64,000 nt of DNA from Devosia sp. XK-2 (GCF_037113415.1 NZ_CP146608.1:3505001-3569000), one strand, 5' to 3'. Counted from the first letter of the stretch, positions 41,735-50,779 are shown. Numbers and translations are program-made. The notes: generated by a model from the sequence alone, not told the origin.

Positions 41735-41769
41735 GACCGCGGCTTACAACAGCCGCGGTCTTTTGTTTT
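41735..41769 (+). terminator. Rho-independent terminator of the Bax-inhibitor gene
   Basis: GACCGCGGCT (41735-41744) pairs perfectly with AGCCGCGGTC (41751-41760) around a 6-base loop, followed by TTTTGTTTT. A smaller hairpin (CCTTGATC ... GATCAAGG, 41692-41711) lies just before it. Both suit transcription stop after 41683. Confidence 0.93.
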
Positions 41770-41834
41770 GTCCTCGTTTTGCCGCGTTTCCGAACCGCAA
41801 AACCGTTACCACTTTTGCTCGAAACGCTCTCGCC

Positions 41835-42335
41835 ATGTCCGACTATCTGCTGCGCCCCTTTTCCTGGTCCGATGTCCCCGCGATCACGGCGATCTATCGT
41901 CACTATGTCTATCATTCGGTGGCGACCTTCGATCTCGACGCGCCGGGCGAAACCTTCTTCGCCGAGAAATTCGGCCATATGCTCGAACTGGGCCATCCCA
42001 TCGTCATCGCCCAGGGCCAGGACGGGGCCGTGCTGGGCTATTCCTATGCCTCGGTCTATCGGCCGCGCCCGGCCTATCGCTTCACCTGCGAGAACTCGGT
42101 CTATTGCGCGCCCGATGCCCAGGGCCGGGGCCTGGGACGAGCGATGATGGAGGCTGTGATCGAGCAATCGCGCGCCTTCGGCTTCAAGCAGATGATCGCC
42201 GTCATCACCGCCGAAGGCACCGGTTCAATCCGCCTGCATGAAAAGCTCGGCTTCCGCCATATCGGCCTGCACGAAAAGCTCGGCTTCAAATTCGACCGCT
42301 GGCTCGACATCGTCCATATGCAAAAGGCGCTTTAG
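41835..42335 (+). CDS. GNAT N-acetyltransferase, phosphinothricin acetyltransferase-like
   Basis: 166 residues. LRPFSWSDVPAITAIYRHYV begins the fold. FTCENSVYCAPDAQGRGLGRAMM carries the acetyl-CoA-binding QGRGLG loop, and IAVITAEGTGSIRLHEKLGF is the typical MnaT/PAT helix. LDIVHMQKAL ends it. Enzymes of this group acetylate methionine sulfoximine, phosphinothricin or amino-acid analogues. I chose ATG 41835 (MSDYLLRPF). It converges on the Imm5-like gene with a 20-bp gap. Confidence 0.93.
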   Translation: MSDYLLRPFSWSDVPAITAIYRHYVYHSVATFDLDAPGETFFAEKFGHMLELGHPIVIAQGQDGAVLGYSYASVYRPRPAYRFTCENSVYCAPDAQGRGLGRAMMEAVIEQSRAFGFKQMIAVITAEGTGSIRLHEKLGFRHIGLHEKLGFKFDRWLDIVHMQKAL

Positions 42336-42355
42336 GCCGCAGCCGGCGCGCCGCG

Positions 42356-42883
42356 TCAGGCGAGCCGGGCCTGCAGGCGCCCGATGATCCGCTTCATTTG
42401 CCCTGAAGCCAGGAGCCCGGGCCCCAATGGCCCGGACCGGTCCGTACCGATCGCGGGTAAAGTGCGCAGCGCCATGCGCATATCGGCCGTCACCTGCCCC
42501 AGCTGCCAATCGATCTCGACATCGACAAGGTGGGGTTGGTCGGGTGCGGCAAGGCTGATCGCCTTGACGGCATAGGCCGCCGCACCCAAAGCATGCGCGC
42601 CCATGTGACAGACCGCTGAGGCCTGGCCGGCCGATCGGGCGGCCGCCGCTGCCGCCGGAGACACGCCGCGCGCCGCGCTCCCGCCACCAAACCTGGCCCG
42701 AATTTCAGTCGCCGTATCGAGCGCGCCGCGGGCATAGGCCCTTGCCCGGGCAATGGCGGCGCGGGGGCGATCATCGTCGGGCTTTTCGGCCTCGAATATC
42801 CAAAGCACCCGTTCCGCACAGGCGGCGGCCCAATCCGCGACAAGGCGGCGATCGGCTTCGCTGAGCGTTTGCACCGAGATCAT
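42356..42883 (-). CDS. Imm5-like putative immunity-domain protein
   Basis: 175 residues, all helical and alanine-rich. The opening LVADWAAACAERVLWIFEAE and KPDDDRPRAAIARARAYARG match the Imm-5-like fold. QASAVCHMGAHALGAAAYAVKAI is the second diagnostic helix. Imm5-like proteins were named from polymorphic toxin neighbourhoods, but most genomic copies, like this one, have no adjacent toxin, and their role is unknown. It follows a GNAT gene by 19 bp on the same strand. The ATG at 42883 is preceded by a weak GGA site. Confidence 0.72.
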   Translation of the reverse strand: MISVQTLSEADRRLVADWAAACAERVLWIFEAEKPDDDRPRAAIARARAYARGALDTATEIRARFGGGSAARGVSPAAAAAARSAGQASAVCHMGAHALGAAAYAVKAISLAAPDQPHLVDVEIDWQLGQVTADMRMALRTLPAIGTDRSGPLGPGLLASGQMKRIIGRLQARLA

Positions 42884-42902
42884 GATAAATCCTTGGCCAA
42901 GG

Positions 42903-43376
42903 TCAGGCCGACCGATCCAACATCTTATGCATGGCAAAGCAGGCCGTGCTGCCATCGGGCAAGGCATCGAGCGACCAGCCCTGCGCGCGGTAAAAGGCTT
43001 TTGCGGTGGCCGTGGCCTTGAGCCGCCCCTCGGCAAAGCCGCGGGCGATGAGATCGGCCTCCATATGGGCGAGAAGGGCTTTGCTGATCCCGCGGAACCG
43101 GGCATCCGGCGCCACATAATTGAGGGCGATTTCGCCGGACGCAGTGGTGGCACCCACAGCCGCGATCTCCCCCTCCAGTTCGGCCACCACCATGAAAAAG
43201 CCCTCTCGCGCCAGCATGTCGGCAATGCCCGAAGGCGTCTTGTTGGCCGTCCATTCGGCAATCATCTGCGGATCGTCATGGTGGTCGGCATGGCAGAGCT
43301 GGGTGATCGAGGCGATCAGGACCTCGCTGATGGCCGGCACATCCTCCGCCCGCGCCGGACGGATGACAAGGCTCAC
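42903..43376 (-). CDS. GNAT-family N-acetyltransferase
   Basis: 157 residues from a GTG start at 43376, where GTGA overlaps the stop of the DUF2794 gene. The fold starts VIRPARAEDVPAISEVLIAS. IALNYVAPDARFRGISKALL is the acetyl-CoA segment (RFRGISKALL in place of the usual RGxGxG), and AKAFYRAQGWSLDALPDG ends it. Substrate unknown. It sits between DUF2794 and an Imm5-like gene in one operon. Confidence 0.9.
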   Translation of the reverse strand: MSLVIRPARAEDVPAISEVLIASITQLCHADHHDDPQMIAEWTANKTPSGIADMLAREGFFMVVAELEGEIAAVGATTASGEIALNYVAPDARFRGISKALLAHMEADLIARGFAEGRLKATATAKAFYRAQGWSLDALPDGSTACFAMHKMLDRSA

Positions 43377-43756
43377 CCCACCACCGCCAGATCGGGATCG
43401 AGCACCCGCAGCACTTGGGCCAGGTCGTGCCCGCGTTTCAGGATACGGCCCTGCTGATTGGTGACCATGAACTGGCCCTGGCGATTGCGCAATTTGGGGT
43501 TCTTCTCGACCACGAAAAGCGGGCGCTCCGAGACCCGCGCATAGATGGAAAACAGCGCCCTGTCCTTGAGGAAATCCATGGCATAATCGCGCCATTCGCC
43601 CTGGCCCACCTTGCGGCCGTAAACGGCCAGGATCTGCATCAGCTCCCTGCGGTCGAAAGCCACGATGGGCTGCACAGGCCGGTTGGGCTGGCTGGCAGGC
43701 TCGCCCACATGCACCAGCGCCAGATTGGCCTGACTATCCTTGGAAGAACCCTGCAC
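43373..43756 (-). CDS. DUF2794 domain protein
   Basis: 127 residues. The core FDRRELMQILAVYGRKVGQG, followed by EWRDYAMDFLKDRALFSIYA, and ILKRGHDLAQVLRVLDPDL at the C-terminus, match the alphaproteobacterial DUF2794 family. No function is known. The long N-terminal ~25 residues are polar and variable. The GTGA overlap with the GNAT gene indicates co-transcription. Upstream lies a 267-bp gap with strong plus-strand hairpins. Confidence 0.9.
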   Translation of the reverse strand: MQGSSKDSQANLALVHVGEPASQPNRPVQPIVAFDRRELMQILAVYGRKVGQGEWRDYAMDFLKDRALFSIYARVSERPLFVVEKNPKLRNRQGQFMVTNQQGRILKRGHDLAQVLRVLDPDLAVVG

Positions 43757-43889
43757 GCCGCCTCAATGCCTTGTCATCGCATGGTCATGATCGGCGCATT
43801 CGCGGGGCTTGGCAAGGGGCACAAAATTCCCCAATTCGGCCATGATTTGTCCCTGACACCGCCCCATTGCGTCAGCATCGTTCAAACAT

Positions 43890-44012
43890 TGCCTCCAGTG
43901 GCTGGCAATCGGGCCGACCGAGCCCCCAAACCAGAAGGCCCGATTGCCAGCCTCCCATTTGAGTTGACTCCAAGTCAGTTGCCCGCTCCCGCCCCCGGAG
44001 CGGGCATTTTTG
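43890..44012 (+). ncRNA. Candidate structured small RNA with terminator
   Basis: Within the 267-bp gap between DUF2794 and DUF1223, both on the minus strand, the plus strand has two features. A perfect 16-bp inverted repeat (43900-43915 with 43937-43952, GGCTGGCAATCGGGCC and its complement) encloses a 21-base loop. A nine-bp hairpin (43981-43989 with 43997-44005, GCCCGCTCC and complement) is followed by ATTTTTGT. The second has a good T-tract only on the plus strand, where no protein gene ends. The 28-base linker contains CCTCCC, an anti-Shine-Dalgarno-like motif seen in many small RNAs. No promoter was convincingly identified. Confidence 0.55.
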
Positions 44013-44023
44013 TCTCCGGGCCG

Positions 44024-44761
44024 TCAGAAACTATAGGCGGCAGCACCCAGGATCGGCCCGGGCAGGCCATTGCGCTCGGGCTGGATGAGGATGGCCACGC
44101 CGCCATTGTCGCCGTCCTGGAACTGGTCGAGCGGCAGTTTGATTTCCGCGCCTTCGGTGGCTTCCCACACGCCCACAACCTGCCGATTGACCACGACCTG
44201 GGTATAGACCATGGATTTTCCGGCATTTTCGCCCTTCTCGATGGCCACATCGGCCCGATCGAGATAGCGGACCAGCCAGATCGAAGCATCTTCCAGCGCC
44301 GCATCGGCCGGCACCGACAGCTTGAGCATATCGCCATGGGCCGTGAGCGAGATCTCGAGCGGCAATTGCGCCGAGGCCACGGCATCATAGACCTCGTCGC
44401 GCCGCGAGCCGACAACACCCTCGGCGCCATTGATGACCATTTGCGGGGTGAAGATACGCGACGACCCCCAGCTTTTGGCATAGCCGCGCTGACGGTCCGA
44501 AAAACCTTTGTCGCCAAAGGTATCTTCCCAGCCGATATAGTCCCAATAGTCCACGTGATAGGCCAGGGCCAACAGGTCGTCCCGGTCGGCAAGGCTGGTC
44601 AGCAGCGCATCGGCGGGTGGACAGGAAGCGCAACCCTGGCTGGTAAAGAGCTCCACCACCGCCTTGGGGTTGAGGCGCACCGATTGGGCGCCGGCTGACC
44701 CCACGAGGGCCAGTCCCATAAATATGCCGATAATGCATCCCGAGAAGCGGCGAAAATTCAT
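44024..44761 (-). CDS. DUF1223 secreted thioredoxin-like protein
   Basis: 245 residues with an N-terminal signal sequence (MNFRRFSGCIIGIFMGLALVGSAGAQS). The thioredoxin-like motif ELFTSQGCASCPPADALL contains C-x2-C. AYHVDYWDYIGWEDTFGD and QMVINGAEGVVGSRRDEV are further family motifs. DUF1223 proteins are periplasmic and probably redox-active; function unknown. ATG 44761 gives the expected signal peptide; an in-frame ATG at 44860 would add 33 residues. It lies downstream of acnA on the same strand, separated by a terminator. Confidence 0.9.
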   Translation of the reverse strand: MNFRRFSGCIIGIFMGLALVGSAGAQSVRLNPKAVVELFTSQGCASCPPADALLTSLADRDDLLALAYHVDYWDYIGWEDTFGDKGFSDRQRGYAKSWGSSRIFTPQMVINGAEGVVGSRRDEVYDAVASAQLPLEISLTAHGDMLKLSVPADAALEDASIWLVRYLDRADVAIEKGENAGKSMVYTQVVVNRQVVGVWEATEGAEIKLPLDQFQDGDNGGVAILIQPERNGLPGPILGAAAYSF

Positions 44762-44829
44762 GGGCGCTGTTGTAGGCCGCAGCCCTGGCAATTGCCTAGT
44801 CAAAAGCGGGTGAGGGCACGATTTGGGCC

Positions 44830-44861
44830 AAAAAAAGATGGCGACCACCGGGGCCGCCATC
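44830..44861 (-). terminator. Rho-independent terminator of acnA
   Basis: On the minus strand GATGGCG pairs with CGCCATC around an 11-base loop, directly followed by TTTTTTT. It lies 28 bp beyond the acnA stop codon. Confidence 0.9.
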
Positions 44862-44889
44862 CTTAGATGCAGATTAATGTGAGCAGTGC

Positions 44890-47643
44890 TTACGCCGCCA
44901 CCAGGCTCCGCAACACATAGTGCAGGATGCCGCCATTCTTGAAATAGTCCAGCTCATTGGCGGTATCGATGCGGCAGCGGGTTTCGACATTGAGCACTTC
45001 GCCGTTTGGCCGGGTGATCTTGACCTTGACCATGGCGCGCGGCTCGATGCTCTCGACGCCGACAATATCGACGGTCTCGCTGCCATCGAGACCCAGGCTC
45101 TGCCAGCTCTCGCCATCCTTGAACTGCAGCGGAATGACGCCCATGCCGACCAGGTTGGAGCGGTGAATTCGCTCAAAGCTCTGCGCGATGACCGCCTTGA
45201 CGCCCAGAAGGTTGGTGCCCTTGGCCGCCCAGTCGCGCGAGGAGCCGGTGCCATATTCCTTGCCGGCAAAGATCACCAGTGGCGTGCCCTTTTTCTGATA
45301 GGCCATGGCCGCATCATAGATCGGCATCTGCTCGCCCGACGGGCCCTTGGTGAAGCCGCCCTCGACCCCATCGAGCATCATGTTCTTGATGCGGATATTG
45401 GCAAAGGTGCCGCGCATCATCACCTCGTGATTGCCGCGGCGGGCGCCATAGGAGTTGAAATCCTTTGGAGCCACCTGCCGCTCGGTCAGGTACTGACCAG
45501 CCGGGGTTGCCGGCTTGAACGAACCGGCCGGCGAAATGTGGTCGGTGGTGATCGAATCGAGGAACAGCGCCAGGACGCGGGCCGAGACCACATCGGTCAC
45601 CGGCTTGGGTTCCATGGTCAGGTCTTCGAAATAGGGCGGATTCTGCACATAGGTGGACGACGAGTTCCAGCCATAGGTCTCACCGCCTTCCACGGCGATG
45701 GACTGCCAGTGCGTGTCACCCTTGAACACGTCCGAATAGCGCGAGCGGAACATGTCGGCATGGACGTGCTGACGCACGATCTCGGCCACTTCGTGATTGG
45801 TGGGCCAGATATCCTTGAGATAGACCGGCTTGCCATCCTTGCCCGTACCGAGCGGCTCGGTGGTGATATCGACATTGAGCGTGCCGAGCAGCGCATAGGC
45901 CACAACCAGCGGCGGCGAGGCCAGGTAGTTGGCGCGGACATCGGGGTTCACGCGACCCTCGAAATTGCGGTTGCCCGACAAGACCGAGGCGGCCACCAGC
46001 TTGTGCTCATTGATGCAATCGGAAATGGCCTGCGGCAGCGGGCCCGAATTGCCGATACAGGTGGTGCAGCCATAGCCCACCAGGTTAAAGCCGATGGCGT
46101 CGAGATCGTCCTGCAGGCCCGCAGCGGTCAGGTAATCGGTGACCACCTGCGATCCGGGTGCCAGCGAGGTCTTGACCCAGGGCTTGGAATTAAGGCCCAG
46201 CGCCCGCGCCTTGCGGGCAACCAGCCCGGCCGCCACCAGCACCGAGGGGTTCGAGGTATTGGTGCACGAGGTAATGGCCGCGATCACCACCGAACCATCG
46301 TCGATATGATAATCGGTGCCTGTGACCGGGAAGGCGGCTTCTTCGGGAATGTCGTCGACGCCAGTGGCGCCTTCATCGACATAGCGCGCCTCACCATTGC
46401 TGTCGGGCAGGCGGGTGCGCTCGGCACGGCCACCGGCCAGTTCGGGCAGCGCCTTGGCAAAGGTCGAAGTCACATCCTTGAGGGCAACACGGTCCTGCGG
46501 ACGCTTGGGGCCCGAAAGCGAGGGCACGACGGTGGAGAGATCGAGCTCCAGGGTCGAAGTGAAGACCGGATCGGGGCTGTCCGAAGTGCGGAACATGCCC
46601 TGGGCCTTGGAATAGGCCTCGACCAGGGCCACGCGATCGGGGTCGCGGCCGGTCGTGGTGAGGAATTTGAGCGTATCGGCGTCGACCGGGAAATAGCCAC
46701 AGGTGGCGCCATATTCGGGCGCCATATTGGCGATGGTCGCCTGGTCTTCGAGGCTGAGATAATCAAGGCCCGGGCCGTAGAATTCGACGAATTTGCCGAC
46801 CACGCCCTTCTTGCGCAGCATTTCGGTGACGGTCAGCACCAGGTCAGTGGCGGTAATGCCTTCATTGATCTTGCCGGTAAGCTTGAAGCCCACAACTTCG
46901 GGGATCAGCATGGTGATCGGCTGGCCCAACATGGCCGCTTCGGCCTCGATGCCGCCCACACCCCAGCCGAGCACGGCCAGGCCATTGACCATGGTGGTGT
47001 GCGAGTCGGTGCCCACCAGGGTGTCGGGATAGGCGACGGTCTCGCCATTTTCTGTCTTGGTCCAGACGGTCTGGGCCAGATATTCCAGGTTCACCTGGTG
47101 GCAAATGCCGGTGCCGGGCGGCACGACGCGGAAATTGTCGAATGCAGACTGGCCCCAGCGCAGGAATTCATAGCGCTCGCCATTGCGCTCATATTCGAGC
47201 TCGACATTCTGGTTGAACGCCAAAGGCGTACCATAGCTGTCCACCATGACCGAATGGTCGATGACCAGGTCAACCGGCACCAGCGGATTGATCTTTTGCG
47301 GATTGGCACCGAGCTTGGCCGTGGCGTCGCGCATGGCGGCAAGATCCACCACGGCGGGCACGCCGGTAAAGTCCTGCATCAGCACGCGCGCCGGACGATA
47401 GGAAATTTCATGTTCGCTGGTGCGCGACACCAGCCATGCCGCCACCGCTTCGATATCGGCCTTGGTCACAGTGCGATTGTCTTCAAAGCGCAGCAGGTTT
47501 TCCAGCACCACCTTCATCGAACCGGGCAGCTTGGAGACGCCGGCAAGGCCGTTCTTTTCGGCCTCGACAATGGAATAATAGGTATAGGTCTTGCCGCCGA
47601 CCGTGAGCGTCGACTTGGATTTGAAGCTGTCTATCTGTGTCAC
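44890..47643 (-). CDS. acnA: Aconitate hydratase A
   Basis: Interconverts citrate and isocitrate in the TCA cycle with a [4Fe-4S] cluster. The 917-residue protein has the monomeric AcnA/IRP1 layout. The cluster cysteines are in [11 protein letters not shown] and [35 protein letters not shown] is the substrate and hinge motif, and [20 protein letters not shown] lies in the swivel domain 4. It is transcribed divergently from ccmA across 159 bp, and it has its own terminator. Synteny with ccmABCDG is typical for Rhizobiales. Confidence 0.98.
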   Translation of the reverse strand: MTQIDSFKSKSTLTVGGKTYTYYSIVEAEKNGLAGVSKLPGSMKVVLENLLRFEDNRTVTKADIEAVAAWLVSRTSEHEISYRPARVLMQDFTGVPAVVDLAAMRDATAKLGANPQKINPLVPVDLVIDHSVMVDSYGTPLAFNQNVELEYERNGERYEFLRWGQSAFDNFRVVPPGTGICHQVNLEYLAQTVWTKTENGETVAYPDTLVGTDSHTTMVNGLAVLGWGVGGIEAEAAMLGQPITMLIPEVVGFKLTGKINEGITATDLVLTVTEMLRKKGVVGKFVEFYGPGLDYLSLEDQATIANMAPEYGATCGYFPVDADTLKFLTTTGRDPDRVALVEAYSKAQGMFRTSDSPDPVFTSTLELDLSTVVPSLSGPKRPQDRVALKDVTSTFAKALPELAGGRAERTRLPDSNGEARYVDEGATGVDDIPEEAAFPVTGTDYHIDDGSVVIAAITSCTNTSNPSVLVAAGLVARKARALGLNSKPWVKTSLAPGSQVVTDYLTAAGLQDDLDAIGFNLVGYGCTTCIGNSGPLPQAISDCINEHKLVAASVLSGNRNFEGRVNPDVRANYLASPPLVVAYALLGTLNVDITTEPLGTGKDGKPVYLKDIWPTNHEVAEIVRQHVHADMFRSRYSDVFKGDTHWQSIAVEGGETYGWNSSSTYVQNPPYFEDLTMEPKPVTDVVSARVLALFLDSITTDHISPAGSFKPATPAGQYLTERQVAPKDFNSYGARRGNHEVMMRGTFANIRIKNMMLDGVEGGFTKGPSGEQMPIYDAAMAYQKKGTPLVIFAGKEYGTGSSRDWAAKGTNLLGVKAVIAQSFERIHRSNLVGMGVIPLQFKDGESWQSLGLDGSETVDIVGVESIEPRAMVKVKITRPNGEVLNVETRCRIDTANELDYFKNGGILHYVLRSLVAA

Positions 47644-47802
47644 GATGCTCCGCCCTTCTTGCTGCTGTTGCGCGGGATTGTCCGGGGCTTGGGGCCGAAG
47701 AAAAATCCGCGCTTTTCTGGAATGAATCCAATCTCTCAGGGCTTATAGTCAATCACATAGGCCCTTGCCAGTCGTACCATTGGTTCAATACGAGATGGGG
47801 CC

Positions 47803-48429
47803 ATGACGCAAAGGCAAGTCCAGCACCCGATAATTCTCAAGACTGAGGCGCTTGCCTGCGGTCGGGGCGAGACAATTCTTGCCCGCGATCTCGATCTCGA
47901 GGTGCCGGCCGGGACCGGGCTGCTGCTGCGCGGCCCCAATGGCGCGGGTAAATCCACCCTGCTGCTGACCCTGGCCGGTCTGCTTGCACCGCTTGGCGGT
48001 CATATTCATTTTGAGGGTGCAGGCCCTGACGATGGGCCCCTGATGCACCATTGCGGACATCGCAACGCCGTGCGGCCGCGCTTGAGCGTCCTCCAGACGC
48101 TGCGCTTCTGGGCCGAGATCAATGGCACGGGCCAAGTGCCGTGCGAAGCCGCGCTCGACCGCGTGGGCCTCGGCCGGACAGCCCATCTCGATGCCGGCTA
48201 TCTTTCTGCCGGCCAACAGCGCCGCCTGGTTTTGGCGCGCCTATTGGTGTCGCCCCGCCCGGTCTGGCTGCTCGACGAGCCCAGCGCCGCTCTCGACACC
48301 CAGGGCCAGGCCTTGCTGGCAAAGCTGCTGACCGAACATTTCGCGGCCGGTGGGCTGGCGGTCATCGCCACCCATGACGATATCGCCCTGCCCCAATTGA
48401 CCACCCTCAATCTGGGAGCCCCGGCATGA
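47803..48429 (+). CDS. ccmA: Haem exporter ATP-binding protein CcmA
   Basis: ATPase of the CcmABCD complex, which releases holo-CcmE during cytochrome c maturation. 208 residues with Walker A GPNGAGKST in LRGPNGAGKSTLLLTLAGLL, the ABC signature SAGQQRRLVLARLL, Walker B VWLLDEPSAALD, and the switch His in VIATHDDI. It is the first gene of ccmABCDG, and it overlaps ccmB by 4 bp. Confidence 0.96.
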   Translation: MTQRQVQHPIILKTEALACGRGETILARDLDLEVPAGTGLLLRGPNGAGKSTLLLTLAGLLAPLGGHIHFEGAGPDDGPLMHHCGHRNAVRPRLSVLQTLRFWAEINGTGQVPCEAALDRVGLGRTAHLDAGYLSAGQQRRLVLARLLVSPRPVWLLDEPSAALDTQGQALLAKLLTEHFAAGGLAVIATHDDIALPQLTTLNLGAPA

Positions 48430-49091
48430 GCGGCTTTCTTGGCGTCCTCAAGCGCGACTTGCGCCTGAGCCTGGCCGGCGGCGGCGAGGTGATGACGCTG
48501 GTGCTGTTCTTCATCATTGTCGGCGCCATCGTCCCCTTCGCCGTCGGCCCGGACCGGCTGCTGCTGGCCCGCATCGCCCCCGGCATCATCTGGATCGCGG
48601 CATTCCTGGCCATGCTGCTGGGCCTTGACCGCCTGTTCCGGCCCGACCGCGACGACGGCACCCTGGCGCTCTACCGGCTGGCCGACATGTCCATGGCCAG
48701 CGCAGTTGCCGCAAAAGTGATCGCCCATTGGCTGACCGCCGCCCTGCCCCTGATCCTCGCATCGCCCTTTCTGGCCATGATCCTGGCCATGGACGGCCCG
48801 ACCTTTGCCCGCACCCTATTGTCGCTGTTGATCGGCACACCGGCCCTGGCCGCCTTCGGCACCTTCGGAGCCGCCATAACCGTGGCCGTGCGGCGCGGCG
48901 GGCTGCTCGCGCCCATCCTCATCGCGCCGCTTTGCGTGCCGGTGCTGATCTTCGGGGTTGGCGCCATCGCGCCTCTTGGCGGGCCCGACCAGGCGACAAA
49001 TGCCATGCTCCTGCTTGCGGCACTCAGTCTCATGGCCTGCGCCCTGTCTCCCTTTGCCGCCGCACTTGCGATAGACTGGGGAGAAGAGTAG
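48426..49091 (+). CDS. ccmB: Haem exporter permease CcmB
   Basis: Membrane partner of CcmA. 221 residues with six hydrophobic segments. LGVLKRDLRLSLAGGGEVMT and DDGTLALYRLADMSMASAVAAK are the family segments after the start. The C-terminus ends in LLLAALSLMACALSPFAAALAI. It overlaps ccmA by 4 bp and leaves a 9-bp gap to ccmC. Confidence 0.95.
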   Translation: MSGFLGVLKRDLRLSLAGGGEVMTLVLFFIIVGAIVPFAVGPDRLLLARIAPGIIWIAAFLAMLLGLDRLFRPDRDDGTLALYRLADMSMASAVAAKVIAHWLTAALPLILASPFLAMILAMDGPTFARTLLSLLIGTPALAAFGTFGAAITVAVRRGGLLAPILIAPLCVPVLIFGVGAIAPLGGPDQATNAMLLLAALSLMACALSPFAAALAIDWGEE

Positions 49092-49100
49092 AGCGCGCCC

Positions 49101-49871
49101 ATGAATCTAGACGGCACTGATGACATCCCCAAACTGAGCTGGTGGAACCGGCTGGCCCATCCCGGCCAGTTCATGGGCTGGACCCGGCCGCTGATCTGGC
49201 CGCTGGTGGCTGTCACAGCAGTGCTGTTCCTGCTGGGCCTGTGGTTCGCCTTCTTCAATTCGCCCGCCGACTACCAGATGGGCGATACGGTGCGCATCAT
49301 GTATGTGCATGTGCCCACCGCCTGGCTCAGCCAGTTCGTCTATGCCGCCATGGCGGTTTCGGCGCTGGGCACGCTGGTCTGGCGGCACCCGCTGGCCGAT
49401 GTGTCGATGAAAGCCGCCGCGCCCCTGGGCGCCGCCTTTACCGCTATGGCGCTGTTTACCGGCTCCATGTGGGGCCGCCCGACCTGGGGCACGTTCTGGG
49501 AATGGGACGGGCGCATGACCTCGACGCTCATCCTGCTTTTTATCTATCTGGGGATCATCGCCCTGTGGCGCGCCTTCGATGATCAATTGCGGGCCGCGCG
49601 TATTGTCGCGGTCTTCACCCTTGTCGGCGCGGTCAATGTGCCCATCATCAAATTCTCGGTCGATTGGTGGTCGACGCTGCACCAGCCCGCCAGCGTCTTC
49701 CGCCCGGACGGGCCAACCATGCCGGCCTCCCTGCTGACGCCGCTTTTCATCATGTTCTTTGCCTTCACCCTGCTTTTCGTCACCCTGCAATTGGTGGCCA
49801 TGCATACCGAAATCCGCCGGCGCCGCCTGGTGACGCTTGAGCGCCGCGCCGCACGTGGAGAGGCCGCATGA
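49101..49871 (+). CDS. ccmC: Haem-handling protein CcmC
   Basis: Inner-membrane protein that presents haem to CcmE. 256 residues and six transmembrane helices. The tryptophan-rich periplasmic loop (WGRPTWGTFWEWDGRMT) carries the WGTxW haem-handling motif. The histidine ligands are in VHVPTAWLSQF and DWWSTLHQPAS. The stop codon overlaps the ccmD start (ATGA). Confidence 0.96.
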   Translation: MNLDGTDDIPKLSWWNRLAHPGQFMGWTRPLIWPLVAVTAVLFLLGLWFAFFNSPADYQMGDTVRIMYVHVPTAWLSQFVYAAMAVSALGTLVWRHPLADVSMKAAAPLGAAFTAMALFTGSMWGRPTWGTFWEWDGRMTSTLILLFIYLGIIALWRAFDDQLRAARIVAVFTLVGAVNVPIIKFSVDWWSTLHQPASVFRPDGPTMPASLLTPLFIMFFAFTLLFVTLQLVAMHTEIRRRRLVTLERRAARGEAA

Positions 49872-50014
49872 TCGCGCTGGGGGAACATGCCCAATTCATC
49901 ATCGCCGCCTATGCCGGCATATTTCTCGGCCTGGCGCTGCTGATCGGCTGGATCGTTTTCGATGCAAGGCGGGTCAAGGCGCGGCTGGAAACACTCGGGG
50001 ACAAACGCGGCTGA
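49868..50014 (+). CDS. ccmD: Small haem exporter subunit CcmD
   Basis: 48 residues: MIALGEHAQFIIAAYAGIFL and a single transmembrane helix (residues ~9-30), then a short basic tail FDARRVKARLETLGDKRG. CcmD bridges CcmC and CcmE and allows release of holo-CcmE. Its size, topology and position between ccmC and ccmG identify it. Start overlaps ccmC by 4 bp (ATGA); its stop is shared with the start of ccmG (TGATG). Confidence 0.93.
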   Translation: MIALGEHAQFIIAAYAGIFLGLALLIGWIVFDARRVKARLETLGDKRG

Positions 50015-50547
50015 TGCGCTATGTCCTTTTTGCCCTGCCCCTGATCCTCTTGGTGGCGCTGGTCTCGGTTTTCGCCTTTTCGATCGATCGCGATGCGAGC
50101 CTGGTCCGCTCGGTGTTGATCGACAAGCCGGCCCCGGCCTTCGACCTCCCGCCGGTCGAGGGCCTGGATGTGCCCGGTTTCGACACTGCCGCGCTTGAAG
50201 GCGAAGTCACCGTGGTCAATGTCTTTGCCTCCTGGTGCATTCCCTGCCGCGACGAGCATCCCCTGCTCGAAGCGCTCAAGGCCGAGACCGGCGTGCGCCT
50301 GTTCGGCATCAATCATTCCGACGCGCCGGAAAACGCCCGGGCATTCCTGGCCGAATTGGGCAATCCCTATGACGCTGTGGGGGCCGACCGCGATCGCCGC
50401 GTTTCCATCGACTGGGGTGTCTATGGCGTCCCCGAGACCTTTCTGGTCGATGCCGAGGGGGTCATCACCTATAAGCATGTCGGCCCTTTGACGCCTTCGG
50501 CTATTGAAACCGAACTGCTTCCCGCCCTAGAACGGGCCCGGAGCTGA
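50014..50547 (+). CDS. ccmG: Periplasmic thiol:disulfide oxidoreductase CcmG (DsbE)
   Basis: Membrane-anchored thioredoxin-fold protein that reduces the apocytochrome c haem-binding cysteines. 177 residues. An N-terminal anchor (YVLFALPLILLVALVSVFAF) is followed by the catalytic motif ASWCIPCRDEHPLLEAL (WC-x2-C). The cis-proline loop is VYGVPETFLVDAEGVI. It is translated by TGATG overlap with ccmD. No ccmE, ccmF or ccmH genes follow in this window, so they are encoded elsewhere, as in other Rhizobiales. Confidence 0.95.
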   Translation: MRYVLFALPLILLVALVSVFAFSIDRDASLVRSVLIDKPAPAFDLPPVEGLDVPGFDTAALEGEVTVVNVFASWCIPCRDEHPLLEALKAETGVRLFGINHSDAPENARAFLAELGNPYDAVGADRDRRVSIDWGVYGVPETFLVDAEGVITYKHVGPLTPSAIETELLPALERARS

Positions 50548-50618
50548 GCCATTCAGGCTCCGTTCATCTTGTCTGCAGCATTCTGCGGGCGTTATCGCAT
50601 TCCCGACCAGAGAGCCGC

Positions 50619-50765
50619 ATGCTGCATCGAGTTCTGACCCATTTGCGCCATCAGCCGCTGATCACCCGCATCGAATATGTGCTGATTGCCGCCATTGTTA
50701 CCGTGGTCACGACTTTTGCAGTCTCCGCCGCCGGCTACAATATCACCGATTTCTTCCCCGGCTGA
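50619..50765 (+). CDS. Small Flp-pilin-like peptide
   Basis: A 48-residue open frame, MLHRVLTHLRHQPLITRIEY followed by VLIAAIVTVVTTFAVSAAGY and NITDFFPG. The pattern TRIEYVLIAAIVTVV resembles the processing and hydrophobic stretch of Flp/Fap type IVb pilins (xAIEYGLIAA). An AGAGAG-type ribosome site is upstream. There are no tad genes nearby. It could be a diverged single pilin or an unrelated small membrane peptide. The match depends on one motif. Confidence 0.5.
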   Translation: MLHRVLTHLRHQPLITRIEYVLIAAIVTVVTTFAVSAAGYNITDFFPG

Positions 50766-50779
50766 CGAAACCCGGGTCT

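Noticed and set aside
42230-42300. Apparent tandem duplication HEKLGF ... HEKLGF in the acetyltransferase
   Set aside because: As I recall, related PAT-type enzymes have a similar segment at both positions (LGF followed by VGFKF), so it is a family feature, not a recent duplication.
44920-47748. A 942-codon open frame antisense to acnA
   Set aside because: It mirrors acnA codon by codon in a GC-rich sequence. It has no recognisable domains, and the opposite strand encodes a complete aconitase.
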